From NCBI RefSeq assembly GCF_002188635.1, contig NZ_NINX01000037.1:27719-91718 (forward strand): 64,000 bases of DNA, read 5' to 3'. How positions within the stretch are numbered: position 1 is the stretch's first letter; every line of letters begins with the position of its first letter. This DNA is from Pigmentiphaga sp. NML030171 (GTDB lineage Bacteria; Pseudomonadota; Gammaproteobacteria; Burkholderiales; Burkholderiaceae_B). The position numbers and the translations under genes were made by a program. Below the pieces are notes generated by a model, which saw nothing but the letters and a program-made list of their open reading frames with translations, searched no databases and was not told the origin of the DNA. Below are positions 1-8,966 of the stretch, in pieces.

Positions 1-175
1 GGGCGTGCTGGTGGCGCGCCGCGTGCCCGGGGCCGCCACCGAGGCGGTCGGACTCTTCACCCAGGCGCAGCCGGGCACCAGCCGACCGCTGGCCGGGGAC
101 ATGGCCGACACGGTGCGCGGCGTGGCCGTGCGCTGGCGGGCCGCGTGCGAAGACCTGGGCTGGGATCCCGCCTAA
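1..175 (+). CDS. 3' end of a probable LysR-type regulator (partial)
   Basis: The open frame from the left edge to a TAA at 173-175 encodes 57 residues ending RAACEDLGWDPA. The stretch VGLFTQAQPGTSRPLAGD resembles the last beta-strand and final helix of LysR-type effector domains. It lies 123 bases upstream of pcaH on the same strand, so a PcaQ-like activator of protocatechuate genes is possible. The N-terminal DNA-binding part is outside the window, so the family call rests on a short tail and on context. Confidence 0.4.
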   Translation, partial: GVLVARRVPGAATEAVGLFTQAQPGTSRPLAGDMADTVRGVAVRWRAACEDLGWDPA

Positions 176-1030
<855 letters not shown>

Positions 1031-1044
1031 TCGAGGGCAGGACC

Positions 1045-1686
1045 ATGAGCACCCAAATCACCTTCCTTCCTGAAACCGCCTCGCAAACGGGCGGCCCGTA
1101 CGTGCACATCGGCCTCGCTCCCAAGCAGGCCGGCTTCGACATCTTCGAAAACAACTTCGACAACAACCTGGTCAAGCCCGAGACCAAGGGCGAGCGCATC
1201 CGCCTCGAAGGCCAGGTGTACGACGGCAGCGGCACCGTGCTGCGCGACGTGCTGGTCGAGATCTGGCAGGCCAACGCCGCCGGCAAGTACGCCCATCCCG
1301 CCGACACGCAGGACAAGCCCATCGATCCCGCCTTCCGCGGCTGGGGCCGCACCGGCGCCGACTTCGACACCGGCTTCTACAGCTTCGAGACCATCAAGCC
1401 CGGAGCCGTCCCCGGCGCCAGGGCCGGCACGATGCAGGCCCCGCACATCTGCCTGATCCTGTTCGCCCGCGGCATCAACCTCGGCCTGCATACCCGCGTC
1501 TACTTCGAGGACGAGAAGGCAGCCAACGCCAAGGACCCCATCATCAACGGCATCGAATGGGAAGTCCGCCGCGACACGCTGATCGCCAAGCGCGAGGAGC
1601 GCGACGGCAAGGTGGTGTATCGCTTCGACATCCGTATCCAGGACACGCCGGACGGCGGCAAGGAAACGGTGTTTTTCGACGTCTGA
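1045..1686 (+). CDS. pcaG: protocatechuate 3,4-dioxygenase alpha subunit
   Basis: This 213-residue protein begins MSTQITFLPETASQTGGPYVHIGLAPKQAG, the usual PcaG N-terminus. It shares the intradiol fold with PcaH (LVEIWQANAAGKYAHPAD and RGWGRTGAD segments). It lacks the paired SHIHFS iron ligands, with PHICLILFARG at the equivalent place, as expected for the non-iron alpha subunit that helps shape the active site. The ATG at 1045 is preceded by a GAGGGCAGG Shine-Dalgarno; an in-frame TTG at 1027 is less likely. A strong terminator follows. Confidence 0.95.
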   Translation: MSTQITFLPETASQTGGPYVHIGLAPKQAGFDIFENNFDNNLVKPETKGERIRLEGQVYDGSGTVLRDVLVEIWQANAAGKYAHPADTQDKPIDPAFRGWGRTGADFDTGFYSFETIKPGAVPGARAGTMQAPHICLILFARGINLGLHTRVYFEDEKAANAKDPIINGIEWEVRRDTLIAKREERDGKVVYRFDIRIQDTPDGGKETVFFDV

Positions 1687-1726
1687 TCCAGCCGTCGCGA
1701 GTGGCCCGCCGGCAGGCGGACCCCTG

Positions 1727-1774
1727 AATGCCCTCGATTCGGACGCTCTGGCGTCAAGAACGAGGGCATTTTTT
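1727..1774 (+). terminator. rho-independent terminator after pcaHG
   Basis: A perfect 10-base stem (AATGCCCTCG at 1727-1736, CGAGGGCATT at 1761-1770) runs into a T-run ending at 1774. The loop contains a smaller hairpin with GACGC/GCGTC arms at 1742-1755. It ends the pca transcript and separates it from hipBA. Confidence 0.85.
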
Positions 1775-1910
1775 GTAGCCACGAGGCTACGAAAATATGG
1801 CTTTCACAAAATTTTGTAGCCCCTTGGCTACAAAATAGAATCGATGTTTGTGCCTCTGAGGCTACAGGAATGCTAGGATAGGCCAATATTGAGGCCCAGG
1901 GGCTACAAAA
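1775..1910. promoter_or_regulatory. candidate HipB operator array (four sites) with promoter
   Basis: Palindromes of the form GTAGCC-N4-GGCTAC recur: O1 at 1775-1790 (perfect inner arms), O2 at 1812-1835 (arms TTTTGTAGCC and GGCTACAAAA, perfect), O3 at about 1847-1866 (left half degraded) and O4 at 1889-1908 (right half intact). Centres are about 41, 34 and 41 bases apart. A -10-like TAGAAT at 1836-1841 sits directly after O2, so O2 would cover the promoter spacer. O4 overlaps the AGGGG Shine-Dalgarno and reaches the hipB ATG. Autorepression by HipB is known for the family; this site assignment is inferred. Confidence 0.75.
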
Positions 1911-2173
1911 TGACAACACTAGGAGATGTCGCAAGCATGTTGCGGTCGGCCCGCAAAGATAGCGGTCTGTCCCAGGAGGAAATGGCGCAGCGGGCCGGCG
2001 TGGCCCGCTCCACGCTGGCTCGCATGGAAACCGTCGCCCGCGGCGACATGAGCGTTTCTGCGCTAGTCCGATTGCTGGAAGCGGCCGGCTATGACCTGAA
2101 AGTGGTCAAGGCAGGCCATATCCGCACCTTGGACGATATCCTTGCGGAACAGCGCCAGCGAGGCGACTCATGA
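1910..2173 (+). CDS. hipB: HipB-type antitoxin, XRE-family DNA-binding protein
   Basis: This 87-residue protein carries a helix-turn-helix at about residues 9-60 (MLRSARKDSGLSQEEMAQRAGV then ARSTLARMETVARGDMSVSALVRLLEAAG). Proteins of this family neutralise HipA and repress the operon. The ATG at 1910 is chosen because AGGGG lies 7 bases upstream; an in-frame TTG at 1889 would add seven residues encoded by the operator itself. The stop overlaps the hipA start as ATGA, so translation is coupled. The palindromes just upstream are its likely operators. Confidence 0.88.
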   Translation: MTTLGDVASMLRSARKDSGLSQEEMAQRAGVARSTLARMETVARGDMSVSALVRLLEAAGYDLKVVKAGHIRTLDDILAEQRQRGDS

Positions 2174-3513
2174 GGCTGGACGTCCACGTGCTCGGCCAAC
2201 GCGTGGCCAAGCTCTTTCGCGAAGGCGACGAATACGTCTTGCAGTATGAACCCGGAACGCCGGACGACGCCTTCGTCAGCCTGGCCATGCCCGTGCGCAA
2301 CGAACCCTGGCGCTGGCCGCGCGACCTGCATCCCTTCTTTCGCCAGAACTTGCCCGAGGGCCATCTGTTGAGCGTGATCCGGGAGGTCTTCGGACCACTC
2401 ATGGATGGCACCGACCTGTCATTGCTGGCCATAGTCGGTGCCTCCGGAATCGGGCGCGTAGCGGTAACGGCCGAAGGTGCTGCGCCCGGTGCGGAACTCA
2501 CGCCTCTGAACATCGAGGAATTACTCACCGCGGACAATACGGCTCAACACTTCGACGCCCTGGTCCGCCAGTATGCACGCAGCGCCATATCAGGCGTCGT
2601 GCCCAAGTTCCTCGCCCCGGCTTTCTCCACGAGCGGCGATGCGCCATCCCTGGGCAAGACAACGCTGCGCACGCCACGACACATCATCAAGGGCTCCGAC
2701 GACGGCACTCCGTTCCTCGGATTCAACGAATTCCACAGCCTTTGGGTCCTGCGCCGCCTGAACGTCGTACCGGTCGTGCATACGCGGATGTCCGACGATG
2801 GCCGGGTCTTGATCGTCGACCGATTCGACCTGGACCAGACGGGCCGGCCCGTTCGTGGCGTCGAAGATGCCTGCAGCCTGCTCGGCCTGCCTCCCCACGA
2901 GAAATACGCGCCATCCACCGAACGCGTGCTCCACGCCACGCGCGCTTATATCCCGCCTGCCAACTCGAGATTCCAACTTCTTCACCTGGGCTGGCATCTG
3001 CTGGTGAACTATGTCGTCCGCAACGCCGACTGCCACGCCAAGAACATCGCCCTGTACTACACCTCGCGCGACGACGTGGCCTACACGCCCGTCTATGACG
3101 TGGTGACCACCCAGGCCTACCCCCAGTTCAGCAACAACGCGCCCGGCCTGTCCATCGACGGACGCAAGACCTGGACTCCAGGCAAAACGCTGGAGCGGTT
3201 CTTCGCGGCCCGGCTCGGCATACCTCCCAGCCAATACAAGGCCATGGTGGAACAACTATGCGAATCGGCCGTCGAGGTGGGCCGGGAAGTCATCGAGGCA
3301 GCCCGCAACGAACCGCGCTGGAGGTGGATCGCCAAGCAGATGGTGCACGCATGGAACGACGGCATGTGCGCGCTCCGGAGCCCGAGGATGGATGGGAAAT
3401 ATCGTGGCCTGGATGCCGCCATCGAGGAGGCCGGCTACGAAGCGGCCGACACGCCTCGATCCGCTGGCGAAGTCATCGGCCGCTCTGAATTGCTGGCTCG
3501 CCGCCGCACATAG
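2170..3513 (+). CDS. hipA: HipA-family serine/threonine kinase toxin
   Basis: The 447-residue length fits full HipA proteins. The kinase core is visible: the ISGVVPKF segment near 140-147, HIIKGSDDG near 171-179 for nucleotide binding, the catalytic loop NADCHAKN at 285-292 (Asp287, Asn292), and the metal-binding Asp310 in TPVYDVV. In E. coli, HipA phosphorylates glutamyl-tRNA synthetase and induces persistence; the target here is unknown. An N-terminal subdomain covers roughly residues 1-110. The gene overlaps hipB by four bases and converges on a hydrolase gene ten bases away. Nothing suggests inactivation. Confidence 0.92.
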   Translation: MRLDVHVLGQRVAKLFREGDEYVLQYEPGTPDDAFVSLAMPVRNEPWRWPRDLHPFFRQNLPEGHLLSVIREVFGPLMDGTDLSLLAIVGASGIGRVAVTAEGAAPGAELTPLNIEELLTADNTAQHFDALVRQYARSAISGVVPKFLAPAFSTSGDAPSLGKTTLRTPRHIIKGSDDGTPFLGFNEFHSLWVLRRLNVVPVVHTRMSDDGRVLIVDRFDLDQTGRPVRGVEDACSLLGLPPHEKYAPSTERVLHATRAYIPPANSRFQLLHLGWHLLVNYVVRNADCHAKNIALYYTSRDDVAYTPVYDVVTTQAYPQFSNNAPGLSIDGRKTWTPGKTLERFFAARLGIPPSQYKAMVEQLCESAVEVGREVIEAARNEPRWRWIAKQMVHAWNDGMCALRSPRMDGKYRGLDAAIEEAGYEAADTPRSAGEVIGRSELLARRRT

Positions 3514-3523
3514 GGAAGCTGCG

Positions 3524-4501
3524 TCAGCCTGTCTGTGCCAGCCAGTCATGCACCAGGTCCGCGATGTCCAGACTGTTGCGGTCCATCATCAGCATGTGCG
3601 AGTTGCCCGGCATACCCAGTTCGGGCAGGGACATCAGGCGCACGTCGCCGTGGGTGGCGGCGAAGTCATGGATGCCGGCGCGCATGCGCGGCCAGCGCGG
3701 GTCGGTATCCATGTTGTCACCCATCACGACCAGCGTGGGAACGCGGTAAGGGCGATGCGGCTCCAGCGCGGGAATGCTGGCCGGTTCCAGCGCCACCACG
3801 GCCCGCACCAGGTCCGGGCGGGCGTGGGCCGCGCGCAGGCCGAACACGCCCGCTTGCGAATGGCAGACCACGATGGCCGGGCCGGTCTTCTCCAGCAAGG
3901 CCAGGTAGCCGGCCAGCACGGCCGCGTCGGTGCTGGTCCAGCGGGGCACCATCTGGCTGACCAGTCCGTCGAAGGCCTCCACCGGGAAGCGGGTGTTCGC
4001 ATAAGCTTGTGAAGCGCGCCGTCCGGCTTCGCCGGGCTGGCCGATGCGGAAACGCTCGTAGATGTCCTCGGCGGTCTGGATGACGGGCGCCTCGGGCCAG
4101 ACCTCGGGCACGCGCGCAAAGCCCGAGCGTCCGCGTTCGACGGCATCGCACAGGTAGCAGTCCCAGCCCCGCCGCAGGAAATAGTGCAGCCATCCCGGCC
4201 GGCCGTCCGGGGTGGTCTCCCAGGCCGCTCCCGTCATGCCTCCGCCGTGCCAGAACAGGATGGGCGCACGATCGGGCGCGGGGTCCGCCAGGAAGTATTG
4301 CGCGTACATCTGCTCGACGCGATAGTGGCCGTTGGGATCCACCCGCACGGGTTGCCCGCCTTCGGCCATCAGCAGTTCGCGCGTCGGCAGGCCCCGCAGC
4401 TCGATCTCGCGCCCGCCGACGTGGAAAGCGCCCATGTCCCGCAGCCGCAAGGGGCCGGCGCGCCCGGGCCGGACGTCGCCGGCGGCATGGTGCATGCTCA
4501 T
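3524..4501 (-). CDS. alpha/beta-fold hydrolase, esterase-like
   Basis: This 325-residue protein has the alpha/beta-hydrolase layout: an oxyanion segment ILFWHGGGMTG at about 81-91, a nucleophile elbow CHSQAG with Ser215, and a late GNSHMLMMDRN segment with candidate catalytic His302. No signal peptide is seen, so it probably acts in the cytoplasm. The start at 4501 gives an ATGA overlap with the upstream Bug gene, which implies co-translation. A second ATG lies two codons later at 4495. The pairing suggests it hydrolyses an ester or similar compound captured by that receptor, but the substrate is unknown. Confidence 0.8.
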   Translation of the reverse strand: MSMHHAAGDVRPGRAGPLRLRDMGAFHVGGREIELRGLPTRELLMAEGGQPVRVDPNGHYRVEQMYAQYFLADPAPDRAPILFWHGGGMTGAAWETTPDGRPGWLHYFLRRGWDCYLCDAVERGRSGFARVPEVWPEAPVIQTAEDIYERFRIGQPGEAGRRASQAYANTRFPVEAFDGLVSQMVPRWTSTDAAVLAGYLALLEKTGPAIVVCHSQAGVFGLRAAHARPDLVRAVVALEPASIPALEPHRPYRVPTLVVMGDNMDTDPRWPRMRAGIHDFAATHGDVRLMSLPELGMPGNSHMLMMDRNSLDIADLVHDWLAQTG

Positions 4502-5490
4502 TCCGCGCGAATCTTGTTGGCCTGGATGATGGTTTTCCACTTCTCGTTCTCGCCTGCGATAAACCGGGCCAGGGCCTGCCGCGAGCCTGGCGCGACGTCC
4601 ACGCCCAGTTGCTGCATGCGCGTCTGCACCTCGGGCGCCTTCAGCGCCGCCACGAAGGCCTGGTTCAGGCGGTCCAGCACCGCGTCGGGCGTGCGCGCCG
4701 GCGCCATGATGCCGAACCACGGGGTGATCAGGAAATCCGGGACGCCCGCCTCGGCGAAGGTCGGCACGTCGGGGATGGAAGGCGAACGCTTCTCGCTGGC
4801 CACCGCCAGCGCGCGTAGCTTGCCCGAGCGGATGCTGGGCAGCGACGCGGGCAGGTTGTCGAAGTACATGTCGACCTGCCCGCCAAGCAGGTCGGCCGCG
4901 ACCTGGCCCGCCCCCTTGTACGGAATGTGCGTCAGCTCGATGCCGGCCTTGGTGTTGAGCAGTTCCGTCGCCAGGTGCGCCGAAGTACCGATGCCGGACG
5001 AGGCCGAGTTGAGCTTGCCCGGGTGCGCCTTGGCATAGGCGATCAGCTCGGCCACCGACTTGGCCGGCACCTTGGGATTGACGACCAGCACGCTGGGCAC
5101 GGTGCCGATCATGGCGACCGGCGCGAAGTCCTTCACCACGTCATAAGGCGCCGGCGTATAGAGCGAGGGCGCGACCGCGCAGCCGAACGCGCACATCAGC
5201 AGCGTATAGCCGTTGGGTTCGGCGCGCGCCACGGCCTGGCCGCCAATGTTGCCGCTGGCGCCGACCCGGTTCTCGACGATCAGGGGCTGCCCCAGCGTCT
5301 TCGACAAGGTCTCGCCCAGCACCCGCGCCAGGATGTCCGGCGTCCCGCCGGGAGGATAGGGCGCGACCACGGTAATGGGCTTGGCGGGAAAGTCGGCGGC
5401 CGCGACGGCGCCGCATGCTGCCATGGCGGCGATGCCGGCGGCCAGCGCCGCGGTCCAGCGGCGCGCGCGCGAATTCGGGGTACGGTTCAT
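4498..5490 (-). CDS. Bug (TctC)-family periplasmic solute-binding protein
   Basis: This 330-residue protein has a signal peptide (about residues 1-32, ending GAVAAADFP). It also has the Bug hallmarks ITVVAPYPPGGTPDILARV near the start of the mature protein and ENRVGASGNIGGQAVARAEPNGYTLL. Members bind carboxylates in the periplasm for tripartite tricarboxylate transporters, but Bordetella-type genomes carry many orphan copies. No TctA/TctB genes lie in the window. It is co-translated with the downstream hydrolase and divergent from a LysR gene, which probably controls both. Confidence 0.92.
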   Translation of the reverse strand: MNRTPNSRARRWTAALAAGIAAMAACGAVAAADFPAKPITVVAPYPPGGTPDILARVLGETLSKTLGQPLIVENRVGASGNIGGQAVARAEPNGYTLLMCAFGCAVAPSLYTPAPYDVVKDFAPVAMIGTVPSVLVVNPKVPAKSVAELIAYAKAHPGKLNSASSGIGTSAHLATELLNTKAGIELTHIPYKGAGQVAADLLGGQVDMYFDNLPASLPSIRSGKLRALAVASEKRSPSIPDVPTFAEAGVPDFLITPWFGIMAPARTPDAVLDRLNQAFVAALKAPEVQTRMQQLGVDVAPGSRQALARFIAGENEKWKTIIQANKIRAE

Positions 5491-5530
5491 GGTGTCTCCA
5501 GGATGGGCCTTTTGGCGGCCGGATGCCGCG

Positions 5531-5603
5531 CACTATAGCCAGCGGCCCCGCTCGCCGGCCAATGCCGGGATCGCAAGACATCCATACCAGAATTGCTATA
5601 GTG
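5531..5603. promoter_or_regulatory. paired LysR-type operator candidates between Bug and LysR genes
   Basis: CACTATAGC at 5531-5539 and its exact reverse complement GCTATAGTG at 5595-5603 lie in the divergent intergenic region. Each contains the palindrome CTATAG, and the centres are 63 bases apart, close to six helical turns. This fits two LysR tetramer contact sites controlling both directions. The assignment is inferred. Confidence 0.5.
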
Positions 5604-5613
5604 TTTCCCGATC

Positions 5614-6603
5614 ATGCCCACCAGACATACCCCTGCCGACCGCGCGAAACTGCCCAACCTGCGCCGGATGGACATGAACGCGCTCTTGACCTTCGACGCG
5701 CTCATGAAGACCCGCAGCGCCACCGCGGCCGCCGCGCTGCTGCACAAGACCCAGCCGGCGATCAGCCGCGAGCTGGCGCGGCTGCGGCGCACGCTGGACG
5801 ATCCGCTGCTGGTGGTGACGAAAGGCCGCTTCACGCCCACCGAGCGCGCGCTGGAACTACATGCCGTCGTGCGCGACGCGCTGGACCGCATCGAGCACGC
5901 GCTGAGCCCGCCCGAGGACTTCGATCCCGCCGGGGCCACCGGTACCGTCAACATCGGGACGGGGGCGCACATCGAACTGCTGCTGGGCGCGCCGCTGCTG
6001 CAGCGCCTGCGCGCGGCGGCGCCCCGACTGATCGTCCGCTTCCAGTCCGTGCACGGCGACTTCATACCCGACGACCTGGACGCGGAACGCATGGACATCG
6101 CCATCGGCCTCTTCAGCGAGGTTCCCCGGCGCTTCCATTCCATGCGTTTGTTCGCCGATCGCCGGGTCTGCCTGCTGTCGGCCACGCATCCCATGGCGCG
6201 GCGCAAGCGCCTGTCGCTGGACGAGCTGGACCGGCTGCAGTGGTTCGCCTTCGCGCAGATGTATGGCCGGCCCACCAACTTCGACCGGCTGCTCAAGCCG
6301 CGCCACCGCGACCTGGCGTTCTCGGCGTACCTGTCGGGCTTCGGCATCACGCCCTACGTGCTGCTAGAGACCGACTACGCGACCACCCTGCCGGCCTGCG
6401 TAGCCGAGGTGCACCAGCGGCACTTCCCGCTGGCCTCGATCGAACTGCCCGCGCCGCTGCGCGATATCGAGTTCTTCATGGTGTGGTCCAAGCGGCAGCA
6501 CACCTCGCCCCTGCACACCTGGGTGCGGGGCGAGATCCTGCGGGTGCTGGAGGAAAGAACGGGCCGCGCTATTCCAGGAAATTCCCCGCCGCGAAAACGA
6601 TAG
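5614..6603 (+). CDS. LysR-family transcriptional regulator
   Basis: This 329-residue protein has an N-terminal winged helix (NALLTFDALMKTRSATAAAALLHKTQPAISREL at about 21-55) and a substrate-binding effector domain after about residue 110. The ATG at 5614 has no clear Shine-Dalgarno. MDMNALL from codon 19 (5668) is an alternative start with a more typical LysR N-terminus. It is divergent from the Bug-hydrolase pair, its probable target. Its last 35 coding bases overlap, tail to tail, the end of the Rieske gene on the other strand. Confidence 0.9.
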   Translation: MPTRHTPADRAKLPNLRRMDMNALLTFDALMKTRSATAAAALLHKTQPAISRELARLRRTLDDPLLVVTKGRFTPTERALELHAVVRDALDRIEHALSPPEDFDPAGATGTVNIGTGAHIELLLGAPLLQRLRAAAPRLIVRFQSVHGDFIPDDLDAERMDIAIGLFSEVPRRFHSMRLFADRRVCLLSATHPMARRKRLSLDELDRLQWFAFAQMYGRPTNFDRLLKPRHRDLAFSAYLSGFGITPYVLLETDYATTLPACVAEVHQRHFPLASIELPAPLRDIEFFMVWSKRQHTSPLHTWVRGEILRVLEERTGRAIPGNSPPRKR

Positions 6604-7750
6604 GCGGTGCGTCCTGGTCGAAGCTCACGCCGATCGGGTCGCCGCCGGCCGCCACGATGTCCAGTTGCTGCTTGAACATGCGCCGCAGCAGGACCAGGCC
6701 GCGATCGGAGGTCGCCAGGTTCTCTTCCGAATGCCAGGCGATCGGCCCCTGGCTGACCTGGGCCTCGTAGTCCCCCGGCATGCGCTGGTGTTCCTCTTCG
6801 GTCAGTTCCTCCCACAGCTTGCCGTTCATGCGCGACCGCGAACGCGCGATGTCGCCCGCGCGGCGCACCCGGCCCGCCGTGTAGATCCGGAAGCTGGTGT
6901 CGTCGATGGGCAGGACCCAACCCAGCGACTCCACGGTGCCGTAGTGCGCCAGCCGGGGGCTGGGGATCACCCGCAAGGTGGGCAGCGCGGCCTCGCCCAC
7001 GCGGCGCAGCGTCTTGCCGTCGTCCAGCCGCCGTACCGCCGTGGCGCTGACGCCCGCGTCCGTGTAGTCGAACGTGACCTCGGGCATCACACCCATCTGC
7101 GGCACGAATTGCGTGCCGCTGAAGCTCGAGTGCAGGATCGCGACGTGGAAGGGATCGACCACGTTCTCGAAGTGCTGGAGCCAGTTGCAGGGAATGACCT
7201 GCGGACCGCCTCCGCCTATGCTTTGGTCGTTGGCCTCGATGAACTCGCCCTGGGCCAGGTTCTCCAGCGCGGCGTAGCGCGGCAGGACCGGTTTCCTGGC
7301 AGGCGGCCCCATGTAGGCGAAGATCAGGCCGTAGCGTTCTTCGACGGGATACCAGGGCTGGCGGATGCGGTCGCGCGACAGGCCGCCCTGCGGCTCGCAG
7401 GGCTGGTCGGTGCAATGGCCCTGCACGTCGAACAGCCATCCGTGATAGCAGCAGCGTATGCCGCCGTCCTCGACGCGGCCGTAGTACAGCGAGGTGCCGC
7501 GATGGGCGCAGTGCGGATACAGCAGCCCGGGCCGCCCCTGGCGGTCGCGGAACAGGATCAGGTCCTCGCCCAGCGCGCGCACCTTGCGCGGCACCTCGCT
7601 CGCGTCGGCCGACACGCCGATGGGATGCCAGTAGCGGCGCAGCAGTTCGCCCATGGGCGTGCCCCGGCCGACCTGCGTCAGCGTGGCGTTGTAGGTGGCG
7701 GGCTTGCGCTCGTAGGCGGTACCGGCATCCGGCAATGTCGTGGTCGTCAT
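6569..7750 (-). CDS. Rieske non-heme iron oxygenase, large subunit (phthalate dioxygenase-like)
   Basis: This 393-residue protein has a Rieske [2Fe-2S] motif with Cys81, His83, Cys100 and His103 (CAHRGTSLYYG then RCCYHGW). The mononuclear iron site carries His202 and His207 in DPFHVAILH. The length and VDPFHV context resemble phthalate 4,5-dioxygenase-type enzymes that oxidise or demethylate aromatic acids. Such enzymes need a reductase, and no ferredoxin-reductase gene is present in the window. It lies 25 bases downstream of a Bug gene and probably shares its transcript, with a divergent MarR gene as likely regulator. Confidence 0.9.
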   Translation of the reverse strand: MTTTTLPDAGTAYERKPATYNATLTQVGRGTPMGELLRRYWHPIGVSADASEVPRKVRALGEDLILFRDRQGRPGLLYPHCAHRGTSLYYGRVEDGGIRCCYHGWLFDVQGHCTDQPCEPQGGLSRDRIRQPWYPVEERYGLIFAYMGPPARKPVLPRYAALENLAQGEFIEANDQSIGGGGPQVIPCNWLQHFENVVDPFHVAILHSSFSGTQFVPQMGVMPEVTFDYTDAGVSATAVRRLDDGKTLRRVGEAALPTLRVIPSPRLAHYGTVESLGWVLPIDDTSFRIYTAGRVRRAGDIARSRSRMNGKLWEELTEEEHQRMPGDYEAQVSQGPIAWHSEENLATSDRGLVLLRRMFKQQLDIVAAGGDPIGVSFDQDAPPIVFAAGNFLE

Positions 7751-7775
7751 GTTCCCTCGTCCTCGTGTCCTGGTT

Positions 7776-8798
7776 TCAGTTCTTCAGCGTCACCCCGGCG
7801 GCATCCACCAGTTGCTTGAAACGGGCGTAGTCGGCGCGGGCATTGGCGATGAATTCATCTGGCCGGTTGGCCACCGGCTGGAATCCGAGATCGACGATGC
7901 GGGCGCGCACATCGTCCGTACGGGTGGCCGCCTGCAGGCTGGCCACGAGCTTGTCGCGCACCGCGGGCGGAATACCGGCGGGCGCGTAGGCGCCTATCCA
8001 GCCTTCGAGCTCGAAGCCTTTGAGCCCTTGCTCCAGAAACGTGGGAACGGCGGCGAGTATGGGCGCGCGCTGCCGCCCCGGCACGCCCAGGACCTTCATC
8101 TTCCCCGCCTGCGACATGTTGCGGGCAGTGCCCGGATTGGCCCAGGCCAGGTCCAGCCGGCCCGCTTCCATGTCCTGGTGGGCGATGGACTCGGTCTTGT
8201 AGGGCACGTGTATCAGCCCCGGGATGGCTTCGTGCCTGAGCAGCTCGCCGAACAGATGGGCGATCGTGCCGGTGCCCCAGGTGCCGTAGGTCAGGCTCGG
8301 GTGCTTCCTGGCATAGTCCTTCAGCTCGGCCAGGTTCGAGTACGGCGCCGAAGCGGCGGCCACCAGCACCGGGCCGGAGCCGATGGCGAGCTGCGACAGC
8401 GGCTGGAAATCCCTGGCCGCATCGTAGGGCAGCTTGTCGTGAAGGATGGGATTGTTGATGTGCGTCGTCTGCAAGGTGATGAGCAACGTATAGCCGTCGG
8501 GCGGAGCCTTGGCGACGGCGTCCGCGGCCAGGATGCCGCTGGCCCCCGGCTTGGGGTCCACTACCACCGGCTGGCCCCAGGCCAACCGAAGTTGTTCGGC
8601 ATAGGCCCGGGCCAGCAGGTCGATCGGGCTGCCGCCCGGACCGTAGGGAATGATGCGCACCGGGCGCGAGGGAAAGCCGCCGGCGCCCGACGGCTGGGCA
8701 TGCGCGGCGCCGGCCGCGAGCCAGGCCAGCGACGCGGCGACAAGCGCTCGCGCGGCAATGCGGGCGTGGGCTTGCCACGCACGGCGGATACAGGACAT
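7776..8798 (-). CDS. Bug (TctC)-family periplasmic solute-binding protein
   Basis: This 340-residue protein has a long signal peptide ending GAAHAQPSG at about residue 35. Mature-region hallmarks are VRIIPYGPGGSPIDLLARAYAEQL and PKPGASGILAADAVAKAPPDGYTLL. The usual PYPPGG loop reads PYGPGGSP. It precedes the Rieske gene and probably delivers or senses the aromatic substrate of that enzyme. The divergent upstream region carries MarR-type operator candidates. Confidence 0.91.
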   Translation of the reverse strand: MSCIRRAWQAHARIAARALVAASLAWLAAGAAHAQPSGAGGFPSRPVRIIPYGPGGSPIDLLARAYAEQLRLAWGQPVVVDPKPGASGILAADAVAKAPPDGYTLLITLQTTHINNPILHDKLPYDAARDFQPLSQLAIGSGPVLVAAASAPYSNLAELKDYARKHPSLTYGTWGTGTIAHLFGELLRHEAIPGLIHVPYKTESIAHQDMEAGRLDLAWANPGTARNMSQAGKMKVLGVPGRQRAPILAAVPTFLEQGLKGFELEGWIGAYAPAGIPPAVRDKLVASLQAATRTDDVRARIVDLGFQPVANRPDEFIANARADYARFKQLVDAAGVTLKN

Positions 8799-8858
8799 GG
8801 TGGTCTCCTCCGGGCCTGGAGCGCGATGGATCCGCCACGGCCCTTTATATGCAAACGC

Positions 8859-8907
8859 AACGATATTAAAATTAACGACATATCATTGCATTGTCAACGA
8901 CATGCAA
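8859..8907. promoter_or_regulatory. MarR-type operator candidates
   Basis: The element AACGAYAT occurs three times on one strand: AACGATAT at 8859-8866, AACGACAT at 8874-8881 and AACGACAT at 8896-8903. The last two are 22 bases apart. The third sits in an imperfect dyad at 8886-8907 (TTGCATTGTC and GACATGCAA around AAC). The region lies between the divergent Bug-Rieske pair and the MarR gene. Confidence 0.5.
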
Positions 8908-8966
8908 AGTCGCCCCGCCGCGCGCGGCCGCCCCTATCATTGGCGTTTCGCCTTCCCGCCCCAGCC

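Noticed and set aside
7740..8966. Upstream in-frame extension of the MarR gene
   Set aside because: It covers the antisense of a Bug gene and has no MarR-like sequence; the conserved protein begins at 8967.
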